From positions 97,689-161,688 of the forward strand of contig NZ_JAHBBW010000010.1 in NCBI RefSeq assembly GCF_018390535.1: a stretch of 64,000 nucleotides of DNA, written 5' to 3'. Under the pieces are notes generated by a model. The model was not told the DNA's origin. It did not search any database and saw only the letters and a program-made list of their open reading frames with translations. This DNA is from Bacteroides propionicigenes. Lineage in GTDB: Bacteria; Bacteroidota; Bacteroidia; Bacteroidales; Bacteroidaceae. Of this stretch, positions 9,418 to 18,707 are shown in pieces; position 1 is the stretch's first letter; each line of letters opens with the position of its first letter. Position numbers and translations under genes: made by a program.

Positions 9418-9762
9418 ATGGAAAAGAGTAATATATATATTGGCGAGATTATCAGGAATGTCATGGCTGATAATCAGGTTACTAAGGCTGAACTCGCAAG
9501 GAGACTGGGTGTTAGGCCTCAAAGTGTCGATTATATGTTGACACGGAAAAGTATTGATACTGATACTTTGTATAATGTTTCGCGAGCACTGAATTATGAT
9601 TTTGCCATGCTATACTCTTTACGTGAAGGGCAGACAAATTGTGATATGAAAGAAGCCGCATATAATGTGGCTACAGCTAAGATATTGGTGGAGTTGGAAT
9701 TAAAGCCGGAAGATTTGGCAAGGCTGAATCTGAAAAAAAGAATTACCGATGTGCTGAAATAA
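9418..9762 (+). CDS. Small XRE-type helix-turn-helix regulator
   Basis: 114 aa. An HTH_3 domain occupies about residues 8-60: IIRNVMADNQVTKAELARRL (helices 1-2), GVRPQSVDYMLTRKSID (recognition helix), then LYNVSRALNYDF. The C-terminal 45 residues are helical with no second domain that I recognise. It points away from copy 1 and lies between the two duplicated NGN/membrane-protein cassettes, so it could regulate them; that is inference. It is convergent with copy 2, with 23 bp between the ends. Confidence 0.75.
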   Translation: MEKSNIYIGEIIRNVMADNQVTKAELARRLGVRPQSVDYMLTRKSIDTDTLYNVSRALNYDFAMLYSLREGQTNCDMKEAAYNVATAKILVELELKPEDLARLNLKKRITDVLK

Positions 9763-9785
9763 TCCATAGCCTTCCAATCCGGTAG

Positions 9786-10082
9786 CTATTGTTTCTGATA
9801 CAGAGCTTTGATGGTTTGAAACGGCAGGACGGTATATTCCCTTTGTACTTTTTGAATATCATTATCGGTTGCATATACAAATACACATCTCGCTACTGCC
9901 GGGATGTGTATTTCTTTTATACGTCCGGCCCAATGCCGCCGCACTGAATTCAATGGAACGTAGGTGATAAGACCTTGTTGTTCCAACTTCTGTTTGATAG
10001 TCAGTTCGCCATGCGGTCCGGTTAGTACGACATACCAGGTATGTGGTTTATCCAAGTGGTCGATGATATATTGTGAAGTCAT
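9786..10082 (-). CDS. NGN-only UpxY/NusG-like protein, copy 2
   Basis: 98 aa, same length as copy 1 (8361-8657) and about three-quarters identical by eye: DKPHTWYVVLTGPHGELTIK, ITYVPLNSVRRHWAGRIKEI, ARCVFVYATDNDI. Again only the NGN domain is present, with no KOW. It starts two bases after the upstream membrane-protein gene, as in copy 1. The sequence divergence and intact frame in both copies suggest both are maintained by selection. Function is inferred from the fold only. Confidence 0.7.
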   Translation of the reverse strand: MTSQYIIDHLDKPHTWYVVLTGPHGELTIKQKLEQQGLITYVPLNSVRRHWAGRIKEIHIPAVARCVFVYATDNDIQKVQREYTVLPFQTIKALYQKQ

Positions 10083-10084
10083 AG

Positions 10085-10681
10085 TTAGTCAACGTGTGTT
10101 ACTATAAAGTTGAATATATGAAAGAATTGGGGCTTATTACCTATGCCTACCGGAAGAATGATATTGACAGAGGTCCTTCCGCCTTTTCTTAAATTCAGCT
10201 TATTATATATTTTATTGACTTTCTTCTCTACAATCAGATTGGATGCGGTAACGGTTCGGGCTATTTCAGAATTATTTTTAATAATGTCTGTAGGAGTCTC
10301 ATCGGTTGTGAAAGGATGGAAACTGACGCCGGATGCTCTCCCGTTGATGATGAAACTGGCTTTTTCCCAATTTACCCGTATATCTTCATCTGCGTTGTTC
10401 TTGATGATTATTTGCCACGCATCATCGGCCGGAACGAATTGAAAAATCATATTGTCTTTGGTGTGTTCCAATTTTCCCGGCTGATTTTCGTATGAAGTAA
10501 ATGAGATGTTGCAGTGCTCGTTGTCCGTGTACTGCGCATACGACAGAAACGGATAGAAAAGAAATAGCAGAAGAATACAGGAATTCTTTTTCTTGTATTT
10601 CCTAAAATCCAAATAAGTCCATAAAGCGATAGCCAACAGGCATACCGGGATTGCGATAAGAATGTAAACAATCAATGTCAT
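10085..10681 (-). CDS. One-helix membrane/exported protein of unknown function, copy 2
   Basis: 198 aa from the ATG at 10681 (MTLIVYILIAIPVCLLAIAL), which matches the start of copy 1; a longer in-frame start at 10771 would lie upstream of the conserved promoter and is unlikely. It has the same layout as copy 1: N-terminal helix, basic patch, a second hydrophobic segment ending SYAQ, and a beta-rich domain ending NKPQFFHIFNFIVTHVD. The family is unknown. It is the first gene of the second cassette. Confidence 0.65.
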   Translation of the reverse strand: MTLIVYILIAIPVCLLAIALWTYLDFRKYKKKNSCILLLFLFYPFLSYAQYTDNEHCNISFTSYENQPGKLEHTKDNMIFQFVPADDAWQIIIKNNADEDIRVNWEKASFIINGRASGVSFHPFTTDETPTDIIKNNSEIARTVTASNLIVEKKVNKIYNKLNLRKGGRTSVNIILPVGIGNKPQFFHIFNFIVTHVD

Positions 10682-10716
10682 ACTATTGTGATATAATGAT
10701 TTGTTTGAATGTGTAG

Positions 10717-10748
10717 CAAAAATATTATAAAATACTTGATAAAACAAA
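10717..10748 (-). promoter_or_regulatory. Promoter of duplicated cassette, copy 2
   Basis: On the minus strand TTTG (10745-10748) and TATTTTTG (10717-10724) are 20 bp apart, as in copy 1. The first spacer bases TTTTATCAA are also the same, so the duplication included the promoter. It lies 36 bp before the ATG at 10681. Confidence 0.75.
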
Positions 10749-10896
10749 AATCTCATAAATAATTTAGACAAACGTGCTGCAGATTTATGTAAATGTATGA
10801 TTTTTGCCTATTCATGAACTATTCTTTCCAACCCCTTTTTTCTATTTCGGTTACTTTTGTCATATTAAAATATGAATAACCTGAAATAATAATCTT

Positions 10897-13473
10897 ATGA
10901 GGAACAAGAACATTAGACACCTGTTTCTGTGGTGTATTTGCTGTTTGTTATTTCCGTTACATTCTTGTAATGATGTAGATGATTTGCAGGCTCAGGCAAA
11001 TCTTCTGAAAGAACGTGTCGCCACACTTGAAAAGGCGGTTGAGCACATAAATGAATCCGTAAACGGTTTACAGTATTTATTGTCGGGTACATCGGTAGTG
11101 GGAGTTACGGCTATTGATAAAGGATATAAACTGGAACTTGCCGACGGGCAGTCGTTTAATATTGTAACCGGTGAGAATGTGGACGGATTACTTCCATTAA
11201 TTAAAATCAGTGATGAAGGTTACTGGATGTATAGTGTGGACGGAACCAACTATACCCCTATGACTGACGGAAGTGGCAAGCCGTTGAGCGTTTATCCTGT
11301 CAATGAGGATGGCGGTCGTATCGTATCGCCTCAGATGCGGGTTTCGTCCGACGGGTACTGGCAGGTGAGTTATGACGGTGGAGAAACGTATGAAACCTTA
11401 GTAGGAAGTGATGGGCGTAAGGTATCAGCGTTGGTTGAAGTTACCAGTTCGAATTCTATTTTCGACCGTGTGCATTATGATGAAAAAGGTAAACCGGAAA
11501 TCACTCTCAGATTAGCAGCTGACGGAAAGGAATTTACTTTTCCGGTAATCAGTACCTTTTATTTAAAAGTGTTGGCGGATGACGGCAGTGAAATAACCGA
11601 AGCCGATGAACAAATTTTTCCTTTAGCTGAGAAGCGTGTTTATACCGTGGAGCAGGGGGATGTGGAAGAGGCAGTGATTAAAGCACCGGAAGGTTGGGAT
11701 GTGATTCTTGAAGAGGCTAAATTATCTATCACTTCTCCTAAAGTAACAGATGTGGAGAAAACGGAAGAGATAAATATAATCATTACGTCTCCTAAAAACT
11801 TCATACGTGTAGTTACGATTAAGGCTAAATTACTGAATTCTTACGGTACAAGCCAAACTTGGTTGGATTTTGAAGGTAATACAGGTAATAATGTGTTGCT
11901 TGATTTCTCGTATGCAGGATATGAACATGGCGAAAAAGAACCGCCAAGTGTGGAAACCTTGCAAGCACAAGGCTATAAGATATATAATGTGGTAGATTAT
12001 GGGGCTGTTCCCAATGATGGACTATCAGATCGTGAAGCATTTGTCAAGACATTGGAAGCGGCTACCGGAGTTACTCGTTCGATAACTAAAGATAATAATA
12101 TTCGTGTTAGTAAAGATAAGGCAAATGCCATTATCTATTTCCCCGAAGGAGAGTTCGTTTTGCAGGGTGTAGAAGATAAGGTGAATGAATGTATACATCT
12201 TACTATGGGAAATTTTGTAATTAAAGGTGCGGGAAGAAATAAAACGGTTATCCGAATGAATAAGCAGAATGAACCGGCTGGTGCCGGAATGTGGACTACT
12301 CCTACCTTGATTGAAATAAAGCATTATACAGACGCATCAGACATGACACCGGTAACGGAAGATGCCGCAAAGGGGACTTTTTCTGTAAAGGTAGGGGCTG
12401 CCACCGGTATTACTGCCGGAAGCTGGGTGCGACTTTATTTAAAAAACAATAACACGGAATTGGTAGGCAAGGAATTGTCGCCATATGCGGCTACTGATTT
12501 GAGTACCCAGAATGATGTGCCGTCCATTGTCGCCAATGGGGTGGAAGTATTGGATTATCATCAAGTGAAGTCGGTCAGCGGCAATACCATTACATTCTAC
12601 GAGCCGCTTATGCACTCAGTGGAAGCTAAATATGAGTGGAAAATACAAAAATATCCACATTACGAAAATGTAGGAGTAGAAGACATAACTTTTCAAGGTG
12701 ATGCCAAAGAAGACTTTAAACATCACGCATCAGCAGCTGATGATAGTGGTTTTAAATTGATAGACTTCGGACGGCTCACAAATTCTTGGATGCGCCGAGT
12801 TAATTTTATAAGTGTCAGTGAGGCTCTGTCTGTTGTCAATAGTGCGAATGTATCTGTTTACGATATAGATATTAGTGGCAAGCGGGGGCATTCAGCAGTT
12901 CGTTCACAAGGCTCTTCTCGTGTGTTTATAGGCAAGGTTAGGGATAGAAGTGATGGTAAAGAATTGAAAGATAGCGGTGGACATGAATTGGGGAACTTTA
13001 TGAAAAATGCCGGACAGTACCATGCTTGCGGTGTGTCTAAGCAGAGTTTAGGTGCTGTAATCTGGAATGTACATTGGGGAGACGATTCATGTTTCGAGTC
13101 CCATGCTTCGCAACCGCGTGCCACACTGATAGATTGTTGTACCGGTGGATTCATGCAATGGCGCGAAGGTGGAGACTTGACTCAACTTCCTAATCACTTG
13201 GATGATTTGGTTATTTGGAACATGAATGCCACAAAGACAAAAGCATCAGATAATAATCCTTTTGTATGGTGGGATGAGAATAATATTTGGTGGAAGAATT
13301 TGCCGCCTGTTATCGTAGGTTTCCATGGAGCACAAGTACAATTTGCGGATAATTCAAAACAAGTGAAGCGTTTGGAAAGTAATGGCACAGCTGTTACCCC
13401 CAATTCTCTTTACGAGGCACAGTTGAAGAAACGTTTGGGTGAAGTGCCCTCTTGGTTAAATGCATTAAAATAA
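10897..13473 (+). CDS. DUF4988/DUF4955 lipoprotein, putative glycosaminoglycan lyase (PL29-like)
   Basis: 858 aa. It has a lipoprotein signal (WCICCLLFPLHSC, lipid Cys near residue 26), a short coiled coil (LKERVATLEKAVEHINESV), beta modules of DUF4988 type with repeated GYWxxSxDGxxY, and from about residue 365 a parallel beta-helix start, VVDYGAVPNDGLSDREAF, as in pectate-lyase-like DUF4955 proteins. I recall the B. thetaiotaomicron PL29 chondroitinase having similar architecture, and the next-but-one gene is a PL8 lyase, so a surface glycosaminoglycan lyase is likely. Catalytic residues cannot be assigned here. It is the first gene of a three-gene operon; TACTTTTG at 10852-10859 is a possible -7 box. 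Confidence 0.7.
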   Translation: MRNKNIRHLFLWCICCLLFPLHSCNDVDDLQAQANLLKERVATLEKAVEHINESVNGLQYLLSGTSVVGVTAIDKGYKLELADGQSFNIVTGENVDGLLPLIKISDEGYWMYSVDGTNYTPMTDGSGKPLSVYPVNEDGGRIVSPQMRVSSDGYWQVSYDGGETYETLVGSDGRKVSALVEVTSSNSIFDRVHYDEKGKPEITLRLAADGKEFTFPVISTFYLKVLADDGSEITEADEQIFPLAEKRVYTVEQGDVEEAVIKAPEGWDVILEEAKLSITSPKVTDVEKTEEINIIITSPKNFIRVVTIKAKLLNSYGTSQTWLDFEGNTGNNVLLDFSYAGYEHGEKEPPSVETLQAQGYKIYNVVDYGAVPNDGLSDREAFVKTLEAATGVTRSITKDNNIRVSKDKANAIIYFPEGEFVLQGVEDKVNECIHLTMGNFVIKGAGRNKTVIRMNKQNEPAGAGMWTTPTLIEIKHYTDASDMTPVTEDAAKGTFSVKVGAATGITAGSWVRLYLKNNNTELVGKELSPYAATDLSTQNDVPSIVANGVEVLDYHQVKSVSGNTITFYEPLMHSVEAKYEWKIQKYPHYENVGVEDITFQGDAKEDFKHHASAADDSGFKLIDFGRLTNSWMRRVNFISVSEALSVVNSANVSVYDIDISGKRGHSAVRSQGSSRVFIGKVRDRSDGKELKDSGGHELGNFMKNAGQYHACGVSKQSLGAVIWNVHWGDDSCFESHASQPRATLIDCCTGGFMQWREGGDLTQLPNHLDDLVIWNMNATKTKASDNNPFVWWDENNIWWKNLPPVIVGFHGAQVQFADNSKQVKRLESNGTAVTPNSLYEAQLKKRLGEVPSWLNALK

Positions 13474-13496
13474 TAACTTTAAAACTATATACGATT

Positions 13497-15053
13497 ATGA
13501 AAAAGATTTGGTACTATACATTTATCTTATTTGCTCTGTTTATGGCAGGATGTGAAGATACAGATAAATTGGAAGCTGATATTAATTCTCTTAAGGAGCG
13601 TGTGGCTGCATTGGAAAGTAAAGTAGAGATGCTGAATGGCAATATAAAAGCTTTGAATATCCTGTGCCAGGATGGCATGATTATCTCTAAAGTGGAGCAT
13701 GATGCAGAACAAAGTGTTTATACGCTTACGCTCAGTGATGGAACCAAATTGAAGCTGGCGGAAAGAACCGATAGCTTTGCAAATGTACCGTTGGTTAATA
13801 TTAGCAGTGAAGGTTATTGGCAGGTCAGCTATAACAATGGGCAGACTTATGTAACTATCTTGCATGGAGATACTCCGATAAATGCAGTTGGTAAGGACGG
13901 GTATACTCCGGAGTTTCGGATTAATGCCGAAGGAAATTGGGAAGTATCTACTACCGGCGATTCGAATTATACTGTAGTAAAGGATGAGAATGGTAATCCG
14001 GTAGCAGCTGTGTATGATGCAAGTTCTTCATCTGTCAACCTGTTTCAATCGGTTACGGAAGAAAATGGAGTTTTAAAAATAACTTTTGATGGTAGTAATA
14101 AAGTGGTAGAAGTTCCTGTTGTCCCTGACTTTGAATGTTATTTTAAGGATATTGCCGGTGAACAGAAAATCAATCCGGATGAGACTAAGAAGTTTGAGGT
14201 ATATATTAAAGGTGCGGACAAAACAATCATTACTGCTCCTATGGGATGGAAAGCAACATTGGGGACTCCTAATGCACAGAATATAGCGGAACTTACGGTG
14301 ATTGCCCCGAAAGGAAAGGTTGTTACTCGTGCGGTGGCTGATAATACAAGAGATATTTCTATCCTTGCTTTCAAAGGAACCTTCGCTACGCTTGCCAAGA
14401 TGCAGGTGAATCTGATTGAGGTAGAGACGGGAGGAGGGGATGAACCGACACCTGTTCCGGGAATATTAACAGAATTAGTCGTTCCGTTGACGGCAACTAC
14501 ATCTTTAACAGCTAAAGGTAAATATAATTCTAAAAATCTTTTACCTAATGATGAAGGGGATTACTGGTTTACCCGGTTTGATGTAGAAGGGGCATATTCT
14601 TCCTATGAAGTGGATGTTACAGATTTGGCTGTGAAGGCTATTATTGGTGATGGAAATGTAGGTTGGAATCTTACAGCCTTTGGTTATCATAAAACAGGAG
14701 TATTTGATAAAACAGCTACTTATGTACTTACGTTTAATGTAAAAGCTTCAGTAGCCGGTTCTATTGGTGCTATGATTAGAACATGTGATGATAAAAGAGC
14801 ATTTAAAGTTGCGAATACAGATAAAAAGGCAACAATCCTTACTTCTAATGTTTCAAAGGACCTATATAATGAAATATCTATTCAGTTTGACTTTACTCAG
14901 ACTCATGGAACGGCAGGAGTTAATATTTCTGATGACAAAGGTCTGTTTGAAGGAACGCTTGATGCTGATGTACAAGGGATAAATATATATTTTTACAATA
15001 ATAAGAAGGGTACTACCTTATATATCAAAGACATCAAATTAGTCAAGCTATAA
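13497..15053 (+). CDS. DUF4988 surface lipoprotein, probable glycan-binding
   Basis: 518 aa from the ATG at 13497 (MKKIWYYTFILFALFMAGCE); the lipobox is FMAGC. The N-terminal half repeats the layout of the upstream gene: coiled coil LKERVAALESKVEMLNGNI, then DUF4988-type beta modules with GYWQVSYNNGQTY. The C-terminal 180 residues (after a Pro/Thr linker PTPVPG) look like a jelly-roll carbohydrate-binding domain ending IKDIKLVKL. There is no enzyme motif. It lies 23 bp after the putative lyase gene and 51 bp before the PL8 gene. Role: probably glycan capture at the cell surface (inference). Confidence 0.65.
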   Translation: MKKIWYYTFILFALFMAGCEDTDKLEADINSLKERVAALESKVEMLNGNIKALNILCQDGMIISKVEHDAEQSVYTLTLSDGTKLKLAERTDSFANVPLVNISSEGYWQVSYNNGQTYVTILHGDTPINAVGKDGYTPEFRINAEGNWEVSTTGDSNYTVVKDENGNPVAAVYDASSSSVNLFQSVTEENGVLKITFDGSNKVVEVPVVPDFECYFKDIAGEQKINPDETKKFEVYIKGADKTIITAPMGWKATLGTPNAQNIAELTVIAPKGKVVTRAVADNTRDISILAFKGTFATLAKMQVNLIEVETGGGDEPTPVPGILTELVVPLTATTSLTAKGKYNSKNLLPNDEGDYWFTRFDVEGAYSSYEVDVTDLAVKAIIGDGNVGWNLTAFGYHKTGVFDKTATYVLTFNVKASVAGSIGAMIRTCDDKRAFKVANTDKKATILTSNVSKDLYNEISIQFDFTQTHGTAGVNISDDKGLFEGTLDADVQGINIYFYNNKKGTTLYIKDIKLVKL

Positions 15054-15104
15054 TTAAATATTCGCATATTTTTGTATCTTTACTCGCAATCAACCATTTA
15101 TCAT

Positions 15105-18005
15105 ATGAAACATCTCCTACTATCCCTCGCCTTCCTCTGCGCGCTCCCTTTGAGTGCGCAGCAGGTCATTGGTTTTGAGGAGCAGGTTCCGGCGGGCTTC
15201 ACTTCTCCCGACAAGAAATCCCTGTCCTTGTCAAACCGTTACTATAAAGAAGGCAAGAAGAGTCTTGAATGGGATTTCCGTCCCGGTTCAGTAATGAATG
15301 TTGCGTTAGACGCCCCGTTGGCGTTGAACAACAAGACAGAGAACACGCATGGCATCACGCTGTGGATATATAATGAAAAGTCACAGCCCGATTCGTTGCG
15401 TTTTGAGTTTCTCAATGCAGAGGGTAAGGTGTCCTATTGGTTCACCTACCGGTTGCAATCGCCCGGGTGGCGTGCCTGCTGGATTGGCTTCAAGAGTATG
15501 CGCGGTGATAAGGCAGACAAGACGATAGCCTCTTACCGGGTAGTGGCTCCCGACCGTAAAGGCCGTGTATTCTTTGACCGTTGGAAGTTCCCCGAAAAGG
15601 CGATGAATCTGCGTACCACCCCCGATATGCAGATAGACTACAACAGCCTTGCTGTGGGGCGCGACCTTTGGCACTGGTGCCGTGTGTGGGAATGGGAACA
15701 GTATGAATACGACATTCCCCGTCCTGCCAAACTCACGGAGAAACAGCGTCAGGAACTCAAGATGATAGAAGACCGTTTGAGCGATGCCCTGACACCGCCT
15801 GCCGCTTCAACCGTGGCAGCCGCAGTGAAGAAGGCTACGGCAACCTACACTAAAGCCGACATCTATCCGTCGGGTTCGGGCTTTACCGGTGCGCCCCTGC
15901 TTGCTCCGGACGAGTTGCATCGTGATAAAGGCGAGCTATCATGGAACGACCTCGAAGCCATGCTTACCGGATTTGCCTACGACGCCTATTGCAACAAATC
16001 CTATGAAGCCGAGGGCAACTACTTCGCCGTATGGGACTATGCCATAGACCAAGGCTTTGCCTATGGCAGCGGCATGGGTACTAACCACCACTACGGCTAC
16101 CAGATACGTAAGATATATACCACGGCTTGGCTGATGCGTAAAGCCATTCTGAAATCTTCACGTCGAGATGACATCCTCAAGACATTGCTCTTCTGGTCTG
16201 CCTTGCAGGAAACGAGACGCCCTTGCGCAGAGATACGCGATGAGATGCTCGACTCTTGGAATACCCTGTTGCAACCCAAGCTGATAGCTGCCATGATGAT
16301 TCCCGACGAATGTGGGCGTGTGCAGGCATTGCAAGGCTTATCCCGTTGGGTATCCGGTTCGGTCAACTGTACGCCGGGTACGATTGGCGGTATCAAAGTA
16401 GACGGCACAACCTTCCATCATGGCGGTTTCTACCCCGCCTATACCACCGGCGCACTCGCTACGGTGGGCGATTATGTGGCTATGACCAGCGGAACGGAAT
16501 TTGTTCCTTCGCTCGAAGCCCGTCGCCTTTTGGCAAGTGCATTCACTGCCATGCGCAATTACTCCAACCTCATAGAGTGGAGCACCGGACTTGGCGGACG
16601 TCATCCCTTTGGTGGTAAAATGGGTGGGGCGGACATCAAAGCATTCGCACAACTGGCGCTCTCCGGCGACTTGTCCGGACAGGGCGGTGACTTCGACCGC
16701 TTGCTGGCTGCCGACTATCTTCGCCTGATGAACGGCAAGAACAGTCCCGAAGCCCGTCTCTTTAAGGAGAAAGGTGTTCATCCTGCCGAGGCTCCGCAAG
16801 GTTTCTTCGTCTACAATTATGGCGCTGCCGGCATTCACCGTCGTGACAACTGGATGGTGACGCTCAAAACATTCAACACCAATGTATGGGGTTCGGAGAT
16901 TTATGCCAAGGACAACCGCTACGGACGTTACCAAAGCTACGGCTCTGTCCAGATAATGGGCTATCCCTCACGCAAGGCGAGCGGATATGTGGAAGAGGGC
17001 TGGGACTGGAACCGCCTGCCGGGCACGACCACCATCCATCTGCCTTTGGAACTGCTGGACAACCCGCGTGCCGGTACTTTGATGGCGCGTTCCACCGAGA
17101 ATTTTGCCGGAACTTCCTCACTGGAAGGCCGCAACGGTATGCTTGCCATGAAGCTGAAAGAGGCCGATTACAAGAATTTCACTCCCGACTTTGTAGCGCG
17201 CAAGTCCGCTTTCTGTTTCGACAACCGTATAATCTGTCTGGGAACGGGTATCAGCAACAGCAATGCGCAGTACCCCACGGAGACTACTATTTTCCAAAGC
17301 GAGTATCGTCCGGGCAAGGCTGCCATTTCCATGATGGGCAAGGAGATAGACAAACCTGCATTCGGCGCAAAGCTGGCGGGTAATCCCAACTGCTGGTTGC
17401 GCGACGGATACGGCAATCATTATCTGGTTTTGGAAGGCCTTGTACGTGTGCAGATAGCCGAGCAGCAGAGTGCCAAAGATACGGATAAATCTCCTACGAA
17501 GGGTACATTTGCCAGTGCGTACATTGTGCATGGTCTGGCTCCCAAAGACGCTACTTATGCTTACAGCGTTCTTATCCGGCCCACTGCCGAAGAACTTGCC
17601 GCAGCGCAGAAAGATCCGGGTTATTCCATTCTTCGCCGCGACCGGCAGGCACACATTGTTTTCGACCGCGCTTCGGGTGTGACGGGCTATGCGGCTTTCG
17701 AGGCGGTCAGCTTGCCGGAGGATGAAGTGGTGGCGGATATCGCTCCCGAAACGATGGTGATGCGCCGTACGGCAGAGGACGGGATGCTGATAGTCAGCGT
17801 CTGCGACCCCGACCTGCATATCAAGGAAAAGACCTACACTACGCCCGAACCCAGCGCCCCGTCTCTCAAGACTTTGCACTTGAAAGGCAATTGGAGTTTG
17901 GCAGTGCCCAACGAAAAAGTAAAAGTCCGCTTTACGGGAGATGTTACGGAAGTTACCGTCACCTGCCAACACGGACAGCCGGTAGAGTTCCGGTTGAAGA
18001 AATAA
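15105..18005 (+). CDS. Polysaccharide lyase family 8, chondroitin (ABC-type) lyase
   Basis: 966 aa from the ATG at 15105. A type I signal peptide is visible (LLLSLAFLCALPLSAQQ), so it is periplasmic or exported. In order: N-terminal beta domain (about 20-180), (alpha/alpha) toroid with WSTGLGGRHPFGGKM, and C-terminal beta-sandwich lyase_8 domains. The catalytic region shows TFHHGGFYPAY (about 436-446), carrying the expected His and Tyr, and the later NWMVTLKTFNTNVWGSEIYA. Members cleave chondroitin sulfate, dermatan sulfate and often hyaluronan by beta-elimination. The gene is visibly richer in G+C than the two lipoprotein genes before it. Confidence 0.88.
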   Translation: MKHLLLSLAFLCALPLSAQQVIGFEEQVPAGFTSPDKKSLSLSNRYYKEGKKSLEWDFRPGSVMNVALDAPLALNNKTENTHGITLWIYNEKSQPDSLRFEFLNAEGKVSYWFTYRLQSPGWRACWIGFKSMRGDKADKTIASYRVVAPDRKGRVFFDRWKFPEKAMNLRTTPDMQIDYNSLAVGRDLWHWCRVWEWEQYEYDIPRPAKLTEKQRQELKMIEDRLSDALTPPAASTVAAAVKKATATYTKADIYPSGSGFTGAPLLAPDELHRDKGELSWNDLEAMLTGFAYDAYCNKSYEAEGNYFAVWDYAIDQGFAYGSGMGTNHHYGYQIRKIYTTAWLMRKAILKSSRRDDILKTLLFWSALQETRRPCAEIRDEMLDSWNTLLQPKLIAAMMIPDECGRVQALQGLSRWVSGSVNCTPGTIGGIKVDGTTFHHGGFYPAYTTGALATVGDYVAMTSGTEFVPSLEARRLLASAFTAMRNYSNLIEWSTGLGGRHPFGGKMGGADIKAFAQLALSGDLSGQGGDFDRLLAADYLRLMNGKNSPEARLFKEKGVHPAEAPQGFFVYNYGAAGIHRRDNWMVTLKTFNTNVWGSEIYAKDNRYGRYQSYGSVQIMGYPSRKASGYVEEGWDWNRLPGTTTIHLPLELLDNPRAGTLMARSTENFAGTSSLEGRNGMLAMKLKEADYKNFTPDFVARKSAFCFDNRIICLGTGISNSNAQYPTETTIFQSEYRPGKAAISMMGKEIDKPAFGAKLAGNPNCWLRDGYGNHYLVLEGLVRVQIAEQQSAKDTDKSPTKGTFASAYIVHGLAPKDATYAYSVLIRPTAEELAAAQKDPGYSILRRDRQAHIVFDRASGVTGYAAFEAVSLPEDEVVADIAPETMVMRRTAEDGMLIVSVCDPDLHIKEKTYTTPEPSAPSLKTLHLKGNWSLAVPNEKVKVRFTGDVTEVTVTCQHGQPVEFRLKK

Positions 18006-18027
18006 CTGGTTTTCTTTAGGTATTCCT

Positions 18028-18091
18028 TGCCCCTTTCGCGGTTCTTGTTTCTTCGCTCACGAGGAACAGGATGCGGAAGGGGCTCTTTTTT
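18028..18091 (+). terminator. Intrinsic terminator after the lyase operon
   Basis: Imperfect stem GCCCCTTTCGCGGTTCTTG (from 18029) pairs with CAGGATGCGGAAGGGGC (ending 18083) and is followed by CTTTTTT. It begins 23 bp after the lyase stop. Confidence 0.75.
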
Positions 18092-18112
18092 GCACTATAC
18101 TTTCCAAACTGA

Positions 18113-18225
18113 CGCATCTTAGCGTCCGAAACCACGCACGTTTGCTCCCCAAACCTCAGGGCTTTATAGATCTAAGCTGTGGCATTTGGGGGGTAAACGT
18201 GCGTGGTTTCGGACGCTAAGATGCG
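18113..18225. repeat. Long inverted repeat (41-nt arms)
   Basis: Arms 18113-18153 and 18185-18225 match as inverted repeats at 39 of 41 positions, around a 31-nt loop. The outer end reads CGCATCTTAGCGTCCGAAAC. The 18006-18707 gap between convergent operons also holds a terminator, a shorter inverted repeat at about 18243-18294 (CCCTTCCACCC / GGGTGGAAGGG) and a REP-like palindrome. I see no gene there. Confidence 0.85.
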
Positions 18226-18526
18226 TGGTTTCGGATACAGTGTCCCTTCCACCCGCTATCCTGCATGAATAGGCGGGTGTGGAGGGTGGAAGGGGTATGA
18301 GTGAAAACAGATAATGTCTCTTTCTTAGTAGCGTAAAAGACCTTTTTGACTATGGCGATAATTCTGTTTGATGTACATCAGAACAGAATAGGAAGTATAT
18401 CAAAATCCCCCGCTCCAAAGAAGGAGACGGGGGATTCAAACCCATTAATTCACGTTTTTTAGAGATAGATTTAGGTTAGGTTATTATAAGATAAGTAAGT
18501 GTTGAAATTTAATTTATATCAAGAGT

Positions 18527-18612
18527 ATCTGTCATTCAGAGCGAAGCGAAGAATCTCTTCTCTATGTATACATCAAGAGAGTAGATTCTTCGCTACGCTC
18601 TGAATGACAGAT
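18527..18612. repeat. REP-like palindrome, copy B
   Basis: Arms ATCTGTCATTCAGAGCGAAG (from 18527) and its complement ending CTGAATGACAGAT (18612) pair over about 30 nt. The arm sequence matches the inner arms of copy A at 2679-2819. Confidence 0.8.
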
Positions 18613-18665
18613 AGTATAAACTAATTATGTACATTTACTTAATAGGACTTTAAAATCTTTATACT

Positions 18666-18698
18666 CATGTCTGGCGGATTTATAATCCGCCAGACATG
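18666..18698 (-). terminator. Hairpin after the SusCD/fimbrillin operon
   Basis: CATGTCTGGCGGATT (18666-18680) pairs perfectly with AATCCGCCAGACATG (18684-18698), with a three-base loop. It lies 10 bp beyond the stop of the last minus-strand gene. There is no strong T-tract, so it may stabilise the mRNA end rather than terminate alone. Confidence 0.55.
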
Positions 18699-18707
18699 GG
18701 GTAACAG

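Noticed and set aside
8361..10082. Capsular polysaccharide locus marked by UpxY-like genes
   Set aside because: The proteins lack the KOW half, there is no UpxZ, and no glycosyltransferase or flippase genes follow.
17118..17972. 284-codon minus-strand open frame inside the PL8 lyase gene
   Set aside because: Antisense to a well-supported lyase in its G+C-richer stretch; no family resemblance.
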